Shown here: one piece after another, positions 1-5,644 of the stretch | How positions within the stretch are numbered: position 1 is the stretch's first letter | Layout: every line of letters begins with the position of its first letter | Origin: JANNMJ01 sp031397815 | Lineage (GTDB): Bacteria > Bacteroidota > Bacteroidia > Cytophagales > Hymenobacteraceae | DNA length: 11,398 nucleotides | Reading direction: 5' to 3' | Assembly (NCBI GenBank): GCA_031397815.1 | Contig: JANNMJ010000207.1 | Location: 1-11,398, forward strand | Made by a program: the position numbers and the translations under genes | Notes under the pieces: generated by a model | Told to the model about the DNA's origin: nothing | Database searches by the model: none | Seen by the model: only the letters and a program-made list of their open reading frames with translations

Positions 1-2
1 GC

Positions 3-34
3 GCGGGCGGGCCCAAGGCCCGCCCCTACGTTTT
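3..34. repeat. Palindromic intergenic repeat, copy 1
   Basis: A perfect 9-bp inverted repeat (GGGCGGGCC at 5-13, GGCCCGCCC at 17-25, loop CAA) is followed by CCCTACGTTTT. A closely similar element lies at 5543-5570, and a differently sequenced element with the same CCCTACGTTT right end lies at 963-989. This suggests a dispersed intergenic family. TACGTTTT at 27-34 is one base from the Bacteroidota -7 motif TAnnTTTG. It could also act as a terminator for a gene upstream of the window. That the family is genome-wide is inference. Confidence 0.6.
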
Positions 35-72
35 CGGGTTAAAATGAACGCGCTACATCTGTACGATAGCCC

Positions 73-80
73 TACCTTGC
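73..80 (+). promoter_or_regulatory. Candidate -7 element (TACCTTGC) for the NYN gene
   Basis: TACCTTGC resembles the Bacteroidota -7 element TAnnTTTG with one T missing. It ends six bases before the ATG at 87. If it is used, transcription would begin at or next to the start codon, giving a leaderless or nearly leaderless mRNA. No clear -33 TTTG is visible. A very similar TAGCTTGC lies upstream of the gene at 9216. Confidence 0.35.
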
Positions 81-86
81 CGTCCT

Positions 87-917
87 ATGTCGCGTAACCC
101 TTCCGAACCCCGCCTCGCCGTCATCATCGACGCCGATAACGTTTCCGCCGCCCCCATCCGCGAGCTGATTGCGGAAATCTCGCGGCACGGCACGCCCACG
201 GTCCGCCGCATCTACGGCGACTGGACGCAGCAGAATATGACCCAGTGGAAGAACGTGCTTCACGAGCACGCCATCACGCCGGTGCAGCAGTACCGCAACA
301 CCATCGGGAAGAATGCCAGCGACTCGGCGATGATTATCGATGCGATGGACATCCTGTATGCGGGCAATGTGGAAGGATTCTGCATCGTCTCTTCGGATGC
401 TGATTTTACCCGCCTCGCCACCCGCCTGCGCGAAGCCGGGCTGCGCGTGCTCGGCTTCGGCGCCAAGCACACGCCGCGCCCGTTCGTGGCGGCGTGCGAG
501 CAGTTTATCTATCTCGAAGTCCTCAAGGACTCTACCGCGCCCGCCCAAGCCGCTGCGAAGCCCGGCAACGGGAATGGCGGTAACGGCAGCGGTAATGGCG
601 GCAATGGCAACGGAAACAGCACCACGCCCGCCCCATCCGGCCCGACGCCGGAACCCGTGCGCACCGGCCCGGCGGAGCTGCCGGTCATCGAGCAGATGAT
701 TATCACGATTGTGGATGACCTCGCCGACGAAGACGGTTGGGCGAGCCTCGGCGCCGTCGGGACGCAGCTTCTCAAGCAGGAACCCGATTTCGATACCCGC
801 CTCTACGGCTACCCGAAGCTCAGCCGCCTCATCGAAGCGCTGCCCGATTTCGAGCTGGGCAAGCAGGAATCCAGCTCCGGTCGCGGCTTCTCGTATTTTG
901 TGCGCCGCGCCGAGTAG
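87..917 (+). CDS. NYN-domain nuclease-like protein with C-terminal OST-HTH/LOTUS domain
   Basis: A 276-residue soluble protein. Residues ~9-145 form a NYN (PIN-like) nuclease fold. Acidic motifs are visible at IDADN (D15, D17), GKNASDSAMIIDAMD (D79, D85, D88) and SSDADF (D104, D106), the usual metal-ligand positions of the family. A Gly/Asn-rich linker (~160-178) leads to residues ~197-273, which look like an OST-HTH/LOTUS RNA-binding domain. NYN proteins of this architecture (LabA/DUF88-type, MARF1-like) are predicted or shown to be metal-dependent RNases. An RNA-cleaving or RNA-regulatory role is likely here, but the substrate is unknown. The ATG at 87 is used because the conserved core starts ten residues later and no Shine-Dalgarno is expected. 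The TAG stop lies inside the palindromic repeat at 914-984. The gene seems to be monocistronic. Confidence 0.85.
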   Translation: MSRNPSEPRLAVIIDADNVSAAPIRELIAEISRHGTPTVRRIYGDWTQQNMTQWKNVLHEHAITPVQQYRNTIGKNASDSAMIIDAMDILYAGNVEGFCIVSSDADFTRLATRLREAGLRVLGFGAKHTPRPFVAACEQFIYLEVLKDSTAPAQAAAKPGNGNGGNGSGNGGNGNGNSTTPAPSGPTPEPVRTGPAELPVIEQMIITIVDDLADEDGWASLGAVGTQLLKQEPDFDTRLYGYPKLSRLIEALPDFELGKQESSSGRGFSYFVRRAE

Positions 918-984
918 GGACGCCTATTGGCGTCCTGCCTATTGGCGTCCTACCCAGACCGTGGACGCCAATAGGCGTCCCTAC
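914..984. repeat. 22-bp perfect inverted repeat with internal tandem copy
   Basis: The arm at 914-935 (GTAGGGACGCC... ) is the exact reverse complement of the arm at 963-984. Each arm itself contains a GGACGCC/GGCGTCC palindrome. A 15-bp unit (GCCTATTGGCGTCCT) is tandemly duplicated at 922-936 and 937-951. The element supplies the NYN gene's TAG stop, could fold as its terminator, and its right end starts the TACGTTTG promoter motif of the next gene. It is probably a dispersed intergenic element sharing the CCCTACGTTT end seen at position 24. No protein-coding role is visible. Confidence 0.8.
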
Positions 985-989
985 GTTTG
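982..989 (+). promoter_or_regulatory. -7 promoter element TACGTTTG for the O-methyltransferase gene
   Basis: An exact match to the Bacteroidota -7 consensus TAnnTTTG, ending 20 bases before the ATG at 1010, so the predicted leader is about 13-15 nt. The first bases of the motif are the end of the inverted repeat arm. A -33 TTTG is not evident; the -33 region lies in the repeat. Confidence 0.5.
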
Positions 990-1009
990 AACTGAAACCG
1001 CCGACCGGG

Positions 1010-1666
1010 ATGCACTTCCTCCCCCCCGACCTCGAAGCTTACGCCGACGAGCACACGGCGCCTGAGCCGCAGCTCCTAGCCCGCCTCGCCCGCGAGACGC
1101 GCACCAACGTCTTGTACCCGCGCATGCTCAGCGGCCACGTACAGGGGCGACTGCTGAGCCTGCTGAGTAAGATCGTGCGGCCGCGCCGGATTCTCGAAAT
1201 CGGCACCTACACCGGCTATTCCGCCATTTGCCTCGCCGAAGGCCTCGCCCCGGGCGGCGAGCTGCACACCCTCGACCTCAACGACGAGCTGGCGGCCCTC
1301 GCGCAACGCTACTTCGCGGAAGCCGGGCTGACGGGCATCGTCCACGGCCACTGGGGACGTCCGGCGGCCGAGACGCTCGGCACCCTGCCGGGGCCGTGGG
1401 ATTTGGTTTTCATTGACGCCGACAAAGAGCAGAACGCCCTCTATTTCAATCTCGTCATCGACCAAGTGCCGTCCGGCGGGCTGATTATCGTCGATAACGT
1501 GTTTTGGAGCGGGAAGGTGGTTGATGCCTACTACCCGCCGGGACGGGTGCTCGACAAAGACACCCGCGCCGTGCGCGCCTTCAACGACGCCGTCGTGCAG
1601 GATTCGCGCGTGGAACCCTTTTTTATGACCGTCAGGGACGGGTTATTGCTTCTGCGGAAAGTCTGA
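1010..1666 (+). CDS. SAM-dependent class I O-methyltransferase (CCoAOMT-like)
   Basis: A 218-residue protein of typical length for the cation-dependent O-methyltransferase family (Methyltransf_3: caffeoyl-CoA OMT, catechol OMT, bacterial homologues). It would transfer a methyl group from S-adenosylmethionine to a hydroxyl of a small catechol-like substrate. Motif I, EIGTYTGYSA, is at 63-72. The acidic residue after strand 2 lies in LDLND (D89). The divalent-metal ligands are D136 in FIDADK and D162/N163 in VDN. The frame is open further upstream, but the ATG at 1010 fits the family's N-terminus and follows a TAnnTTTG element, so longer versions reading through the repeat are rejected. A run of seven C lies in codons 4-6. 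The physiological substrate cannot be told from sequence, and neighbours give no pathway context. Confidence 0.9.
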   Translation: MHFLPPDLEAYADEHTAPEPQLLARLARETRTNVLYPRMLSGHVQGRLLSLLSKIVRPRRILEIGTYTGYSAICLAEGLAPGGELHTLDLNDELAALAQRYFAEAGLTGIVHGHWGRPAAETLGTLPGPWDLVFIDADKEQNALYFNLVIDQVPSGGLIIVDNVFWSGKVVDAYYPPGRVLDKDTRAVRAFNDAVVQDSRVEPFFMTVRDGLLLLRKV

Positions 1667-1679
1667 AAAACGACCTTCG

Positions 1680-1724
1680 GAAGCGGTAGTCGCTTCTTTG
1701 GAACCGTTCAGTAGCCGGTTTTTT
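1680..1724 (+). terminator. Weak hairpin/terminator region after the O-methyltransferase gene
   Basis: Two short hairpins follow the TGA stop: GAAGCG/CGCTTC (1680-1685 with 1691-1696, loop GTAGT) and AACCG/CGGTT (1702-1706 with 1716-1720), the second running into six T (1719-1724). AGCGGTA at 1682-1688 can alternatively pair with TACCGCT at 1724-1730. The element CCTTCGGAA occurs at 1674-1682 and again at 1731-1739. Intrinsic termination is plausible but the stems are short. Confidence 0.4.
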
Positions 1725-1771
1725 ACCGCTCCTTCGGAAATGTTTTCCGTGGAACATCGAAACGAAAGGGT

Positions 1772-1779
1772 TTCTTTTG
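1772..1779 (+). promoter_or_regulatory. Possible -7 element upstream of the transglycosylase gene
   Basis: TTCTTTTG differs from TAnnTTTG at the second base. It would give a leader of about 80 nt to the ATG at 1865, or about 25 nt to the alternative GTG at 1811. No better element is seen in 1667-1864. This is a weak call based on one partial motif. Confidence 0.2.
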
Positions 1780-1864
1780 CACCCGTATCGGCATCAAGCC
1801 GCTGGAAGCGGTGCCCGACCGGGTACTCGTCGTTTCCCTCCTTCTTTTCGCTTTCTTCGTTACG

Positions 1865-4051
1865 ATGACGCCGTTCCGCTCCACCTCTTTGCTGGCTCTG
1901 GGCTTACTGACGACCGGGCTTGCCGTGGCCGTTCCCACCACGCCGCGGCTGGTGTTTGCGCCCCCGTCGGTGTACCAGCCGCTGTATTCGTCGCCGTTGG
2001 TGGCGCCGGTAGTGCCTGAGCGCCTTGCGTTTGCTGATATGCAGCTCCAGCTCACCAGCGGCGGGCGGGCGGCGGTGCAAAAGCTCGTCGATGCGCTCTA
2101 CCGGCACCCGGCGTACCTGCAACAGAAGATTGACCGCGCCGACACCTACTTCCCGATTATCGACCGCATCTTCAAGGAAGAGAACGTCCCGGCGGAGCTG
2201 CGCTACCTTGCCGTGCAGGAAAGCGGGCTGGTTTCGGATGCCGTCTCGACATCAAACGCCGTCGGGTTTTGGCAGATGAAGAAGGAAGCCGCCGCCGATT
2301 TCGGCGTCCGCGTGAACAACAGCGTCGATGAGCGGCGCCACATTGTGGAGTCGAGCCGGGCGGCCGCCAAGTACTTCAAGCGGTCCAACGCCACGCTCCA
2401 CAACTGGGTCAACTCGTTGATGAGTTATTACACCGGTTTGGGCGGCGCCAAGAAGCTCGTGAAGCCCGATGAGGCCAACGCCCGGCAGATGACTATTACG
2501 GAGAACACGCATCCGTACGTCATCACGTTTCTGGCGCACAAGCTTGCGTTTGAAGGCCCGTGCGGGCAGAATGCCACGCCCGCCATTCGCCTCGAAGAAG
2601 TAAAAGCCAAGCCCGGCCAAACGCTGCAAGAGCTGGCCGAAAGCCTGAGCGCCAACCCCGATGAGGTGGCCAAGTACAACAAATGGCTGCTGGCGAGCAA
2701 CGTGCCTTCGGACAAGGAATACTCGGTGCTGATTCCGATGGCCGGTGCCGCTACCCTCCCGACGGCCGTCGCGACCCCAGTCGCGCAGCTCGCGTTTCCG
2801 GACCCGGTTTCGCAGCTTCCGCCGCCTGAAGTCACGCAGATTAACGGCCTGAAAGCCGTGGTGGCGCGCAAGGGTGATACGCCCGATATTCTGGCTCTCG
2901 TGGCCGGGATGGACACCAAACGCTTCCGGTTCCTCAACGATTTGGGTGAGCGTGATGGCGTCGTTGAAGGTCGGCCGTATTACTTGCAGAAGAAGCGGAA
3001 CAAGGCTGTGGCCGAGTACCACGTCGCGCAGCCCGGCGAGACCGTCGCGCAGGTCAGCCAGCAATACGGCGTGAAGCTGAAGGCCGTGCTGAAAAAGAAC
3101 CGTATGACCGCCACCGAGCCGCTCGTAGCGGGCCGGTTGCTCTGGCTCCAGCACAACCGCCCCACCGACGTGCCGATTGAGTTCGTCTCGACCACGCCAA
3201 GCACCACGCCGCCCCCCCCGCTCATCCTCCCCGGCTCCGACAAACCGGTGACGGCGACCACGCCCGCCGCCACCGCGCCCGTCCCTACCGCCATTGCCGC
3301 CGATACCGCCGACACCGACGACCAGCTCGCGACGCTAAACCAAGCGCCCGCCACCACCACAAACGCAACGGCCACCACGACGGTCACAACGACCACTACC
3401 GCCCCAGTGGCCACCACCACGACGACGGCCACCACCGTCACACCCGCGCCAACACCGGCTCCAACGCCAACGCCGGTTGCAGCTCCAACACCCGCGCCTG
3501 CCCCAGCTCCCGCACCGGTAGCCACTGCAACACCGGCTCCAACGCCGGTTGCAGCTCCAACGCCAACCCCAGCTCCCGCACCAGCACCGGTAGCCACTCC
3601 AACGCCAGCGCCCGCCGCAACTCCAGCGCCGCAGACGGCACCTGCGCCTGCACCCGCCGCCACACAAACGCCAACGCAAACGGCGCCCGCCGCCCCCACA
3701 CACACCGTGGCAAAGGGCGAATCCCTATCGGTGATTTCGCGCCAATACAGCGTTTCCCTCAAGGATTTGGTGGCGTGGAACGGCCTCGCCAACGCCAATC
3801 TGCGGCCGGGTCAAGTGCTGCGCGTGACGGCTCCGGCGGGCACTGCCCCGGCTGCCACGCCCCTACCCGCTCCCACCGGTCCGGAGACCGACGCTACCGG
3901 CACCGTGCGTCACACAGTCGCGCCGGGCGAGTCATTGTACCGCATCTCGAAGCAGTACAACGCCACGGTTCAGCAGCTGATGGAATGGAACGGCTTGGCC
4001 GATTTCAACGTGAAGCTCGGGCAGAAGCTGATTGTGAAGAAGGGTCAGTAG
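1865..4051 (+). CDS. Secreted MltD-like lytic transglycosylase with multiple LysM domains
   Basis: A 728-residue exported protein. Residues 1-23 form a signal peptide (FRSTSLLALGLLTTGLAVAV) with no lipobox. Residues ~80-230 are an SLT/MltD-type domain: catalytic Glu E119 in AVQESGL, GFWQM at 134-138, and SYYTGLGG at 187-194. It would cleave the MurNAc-GlcNAc bond of periplasmic peptidoglycan to leave 1,6-anhydroMurNAc. LysM-like modules follow at ~246-291 and ~332-378 (divergent), ~385-428, and two canonical ones at ~613-654 and ~683-725 (HTVA.GES, WNGLA). They bind glycan. A Thr/Pro/Ala linker of ~180 residues (~430-611) separates the third and fourth LysM; it starts near a C8 tract (3212-3219) and contains a 24-residue tandem repeat. 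An in-frame GTG at 1811 would add 18 residues; the ATG at 1865 is preferred because it leaves a standard signal peptide. The gene converges on topoisomerase IB. Confidence 0.88.
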   Translation: MTPFRSTSLLALGLLTTGLAVAVPTTPRLVFAPPSVYQPLYSSPLVAPVVPERLAFADMQLQLTSGGRAAVQKLVDALYRHPAYLQQKIDRADTYFPIIDRIFKEENVPAELRYLAVQESGLVSDAVSTSNAVGFWQMKKEAAADFGVRVNNSVDERRHIVESSRAAAKYFKRSNATLHNWVNSLMSYYTGLGGAKKLVKPDEANARQMTITENTHPYVITFLAHKLAFEGPCGQNATPAIRLEEVKAKPGQTLQELAESLSANPDEVAKYNKWLLASNVPSDKEYSVLIPMAGAATLPTAVATPVAQLAFPDPVSQLPPPEVTQINGLKAVVARKGDTPDILALVAGMDTKRFRFLNDLGERDGVVEGRPYYLQKKRNKAVAEYHVAQPGETVAQVSQQYGVKLKAVLKKNRMTATEPLVAGRLLWLQHNRPTDVPIEFVSTTPSTTPPPPLILPGSDKPVTATTPAATAPVPTAIAADTADTDDQLATLNQAPATTTNATATTTVTTTTTAPVATTTTTATTVTPAPTPAPTPTPVAAPTPAPAPAPAPVATATPAPTPVAAPTPTPAPAPAPVATPTPAPAATPAPQTAPAPAPAATQTPTQTAPAAPTHTVAKGESLSVISRQYSVSLKDLVAWNGLANANLRPGQVLRVTAPAGTAPAATPLPAPTGPETDATGTVRHTVAPGESLYRISKQYNATVQQLMEWNGLADFNVKLGQKLIVKKGQ
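3469..3612 (+). repeat. 72-bp tandem repeat (two copies) in the LysM protein linker
   Basis: AACGCCGGTTGCAGCTCCAA occurs at 3469 and again at 3541, and the text following each is closely similar for 72 bp. The encoded units are 24 residues long and share VAAPTP.PAPAPAPVAT.TPAP. They sit in a longer region (~3190-3710) of degenerate ACC/CCA/GCX codons. The repeat keeps the frame, so gain or loss of a unit would change only linker length. Confidence 0.75.
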
Positions 4052-4084
4052 AGGAAACAGGCGCCCGTAAAGTCAGGTGAAAAG

Positions 4085-4136
4085 TCAGGCCGGTTGGTCC
4101 CAGCGCGCAACGTGCGAGTGGGGCCAACCGGCCTGA
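4085..4136. terminator. Bidirectional intrinsic terminator between convergent genes
   Basis: A 17-bp stem pairs 4085-4101 with 4120-4136, containing one T·G pair. The core is CAGGCCGGTTGG/CCAACCGGCCTG, and the 18-nt loop can itself form CGCA/TGCG. The plus strand then reads TTCGTTT; the minus strand reads CTTTTC, so both transcripts could end here. It lies between the ends of the transglycosylase (4051) and topoisomerase (4169) genes, as expected for a shared terminator. Confidence 0.85.
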
Positions 4137-4168
4137 TTCGTTTAGCTCTGCTTGACCTATTCCCCTTT

Positions 4169-5221
4169 TTACGCCAGCATCCGCAGCACCAGCCGCTCAG
4201 TCGCGGAGAGCAGGTCGCCATCAGCGGCGGGGTGCGCATCGTGTTGGCGCAGGAATTCCATTAACTGTCCATCTTTGAACAGGCTGACTACTTGCGGGTG
4301 GATGTAGTATTTCGAGCAGACCGTCGGCGTGTTGCCGAGGTGCGCGGCGACGGCTTTCGTGGCATCGCGCAGGGCGCGCTCGGTGGGTTGGTCAGGGGTT
4401 TCGTCGAGCTGCTTCTCTAGGCATTCCACCAAGCGCACGGTGCCGCCCCACGTGCGGAAATCCTTGGCCGTGAAATCGTGCCCACCGGCTTCGCGGATGT
4501 AATCGTTCACATCGGCGGAATCGACGGCGCGGCGCTCCCCGGCCTCGTCGAGATACTGAAAAAGCTGCTGACCCGGGATATCCTGACACTGCTTCACGAG
4601 CCGCGCGAGCCGCCGGTCGTGCAGCTTGATTTGCTGCGCGACGCCTTTCTTCCCCACAAATTCAAGCTGAATCGCGCTCCCGGTCACCGTCACGTGGTCG
4701 TCGAGGAGAGTGGTGAGGCCGAACGAGTCGTTCGTCCGCGCATACTCGCGGTTCCCGACGCGGATGTTCGCCACATCGAGCAGCCGCAGCACAATCGCGA
4801 CCACCCGCGCCCGGTCCAACCCCGCCCGGCGCGCCAAATCCTGCTCGATGCGCTCGCGCAGCCGTGGCAAGGCTTCGGCCCCAAACAAGCGCAACCGCTC
4901 AAACTTCGTCTCCGACCGTCGCGCCGCCCACTGCGGATGATACCGATACTGCTTCCGTCCCCGCGCATCGCGTCCCGTCACCTGCACATGACTGTTCGCG
5001 GAAGGGGAAATCCACACATCCGTCCAAGCCGGCGGAATGACGATTGATGAAATCCGCGTCAGCACTTTCTGGTCGGTCACGCGCTCGCCGGCGGCGGTGA
5101 AGTAAGCGAAGCTTTTTCCGGCCTTCCGGCGCGTAAGGCCGGGCCGGTCGTCGGTGAGGTAGCGTAGGCCCGCGTCCTTCGCCGACTGCACGGCATCGCG
5201 GTAAAGCTCGGTTGAATCCAT
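4169..5221 (-). CDS. DNA topoisomerase IB (poxvirus/bacterial type)
   Basis: A 350-residue type IB topoisomerase, which relaxes supercoils of either sign through a 3'-phosphotyrosyl intermediate without ATP. An N-terminal beta domain (~1-95; IPPAWTDVWISP at 62-73, GRKQYRYHPQW at 88-98) precedes the catalytic domain. Visible active-site candidates are R154 (NIRVGNREY), K191/K192 (VGKKG), R256 (KDFRTWGG), N297 (LGNTPT) and nucleophile Y306 (SKYYIHP). Vaccinia enzyme has His at the position of N297; Asn is, to my knowledge, usual in bacterial members such as the Deinococcus enzyme, so this is not a defect. Length is normal for the bacterial family. The start at 5221 (ATG, minus strand) places the conserved N-terminus correctly. 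Neither neighbour is functionally related; miaB is divergent and the transglycosylase convergent. No clear TAnnTTTG promoter is seen. Confidence 0.95.
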   Translation of the reverse strand: MDSTELYRDAVQSAKDAGLRYLTDDRPGLTRRKAGKSFAYFTAAGERVTDQKVLTRISSIVIPPAWTDVWISPSANSHVQVTGRDARGRKQYRYHPQWAARRSETKFERLRLFGAEALPRLRERIEQDLARRAGLDRARVVAIVLRLLDVANIRVGNREYARTNDSFGLTTLLDDHVTVTGSAIQLEFVGKKGVAQQIKLHDRRLARLVKQCQDIPGQQLFQYLDEAGERRAVDSADVNDYIREAGGHDFTAKDFRTWGGTVRLVECLEKQLDETPDQPTERALRDATKAVAAHLGNTPTVCSKYYIHPQVVSLFKDGQLMEFLRQHDAHPAADGDLLSATERLVLRMLA

Positions 5222-5225
5222 AGCG

Positions 5226-5248
5226 CCGCCTACGTAAAACGTCGGCGG
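5226..5248. other. Short imperfect palindrome just upstream of the topoisomerase start
   Basis: CCGCC-T-ACGT (5226-5235) and ACGT-C-GGCGG (5239-5248) form an inverted repeat around AAA, with one mismatch. It begins five bases upstream of the ATG on the minus strand. It could be an operator or a leader hairpin, or chance in GC-rich DNA. Confidence 0.35.
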
Positions 5249-5351
5249 ATAGCCGTGCGGGGGCGGGGTTTTTCAGCTATCGAGCGTGGGTATGCAGGGA
5301 ACGAGCGTTGTCATTAATAAGCCGCATGGCATTACGCGGCCGATTGGGGTG

Positions 5352-5490
5352 TCCCCCCACCCCGCCCCTTCGGGGCACCCCTCCCCTCCGGGGCGGGGAG
5401 TTTTCTCCCTAAATGCGCCAGCAGTGCAGAAGTAGAGCAGATTCCCCGCCCCCTTAGGGGCGGGGTGGCCCGAAGGGCCGGGGTGGGGAA
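5352..5490. repeat. Large imperfect inverted repeat of a GC-rich dispersed element
   Basis: The left arm (5352-5400) and right arm (5442-5490) are imperfect reverse complements over about 48 nt. Shared blocks include CCCCACCCCG, GCCC..TTCGGG and TCCCCGCCCC. The ~41-nt spacer contains no clear feature. Each arm also holds small hairpins (for example GCCCC-TTC-GGGGC). Head-to-head copies of such CGGGGTGGGG elements are typical of intergenic repeats in high-GC Bacteroidota, as far as I recall. The stretch 5249-5351 before it holds no gene that I can support. Confidence 0.75.
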
Positions 5491-5516
5491 CGCGGTTACA
5501 GCAACGCGGTTACAGT
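5489..5516. repeat. 14-bp perfect tandem pair
   Basis: AACGCGGTTACAG occurs twice in a row, at 5489-5501 and 5503-5515, with one base (C or T) after each copy. It adjoins the right arm of the larger inverted repeat. It might be a tandem site for a regulator of miaB or a duplication scar; no further evidence is visible. Confidence 0.6.
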
Positions 5517-5542
5517 ACACCAGGCAGCACGCCCAGCCACAT

Positions 5543-5570
5543 GCGGGCGGGCACAAGGCCGCGCCCCTAC
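5543..5570. repeat. Palindromic intergenic repeat, copy 2
   Basis: GCGGGCGGGCACAAGGCC followed by GCGCCCCTAC matches the element at 3-29 with one substitution and one inserted base. Here the right end continues as TACATATCC, so the promoter-like TACGTTT of the other copies is not kept. Confidence 0.65.
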
Positions 5571-5612
5571 ATATCCACCCAATCATCTGCCAAACTGTCA
5601 CACCGACGGTTG

Positions 5613-5620
5613 TACCTTTG
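5613..5620 (+). promoter_or_regulatory. -7 promoter element TACCTTTG for miaB
   Basis: An exact TAnnTTTG match 24 bases before the miaB ATG at 5645, predicting a short leader of roughly 15-20 nt. A recognisable -33 TTTG is not present at the expected spacing. This supports the ATG at 5645 over the in-frame upstream start at 5465, which lies within repeats. Confidence 0.6.
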
Positions 5621-5644
5621 ACCTTCGCTTTGCTGATTCAGCCG

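Noticed and set aside
737..1009. 91-residue N-terminal extension of the O-methyltransferase
   Set aside because: It overlaps the NYN gene in another frame and the palindromic repeat; the family starts near the ATG at 1010.
2252..3154. Long minus-strand open frame inside the transglycosylase gene
   Set aside because: It is antisense to a clear SLT/LysM coding frame and its product resembles no family; high GC gives long antisense frames.
2980..3798. Minus-strand Val/Gly/Ala-rich frame resembling a repeat protein
   Set aside because: It is the complement of the Thr/Pro/Ala linker codons of the transglycosylase, a composition artefact.
5292..5435. Mini-ORF beginning MQGTSVVINKPHGITRPIGV, slightly like a pseudouridine-synthase motif
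   Set aside because: Only a dozen residues look suggestive, after which the frame runs into the GC-rich inverted repeat; a chance match is more likely.
5465..5644. 60-residue N-terminal extension of MiaB
   Set aside because: It would translate intergenic repeats, and a TACCTTTG promoter motif lies inside it just before the ATG at 5645.
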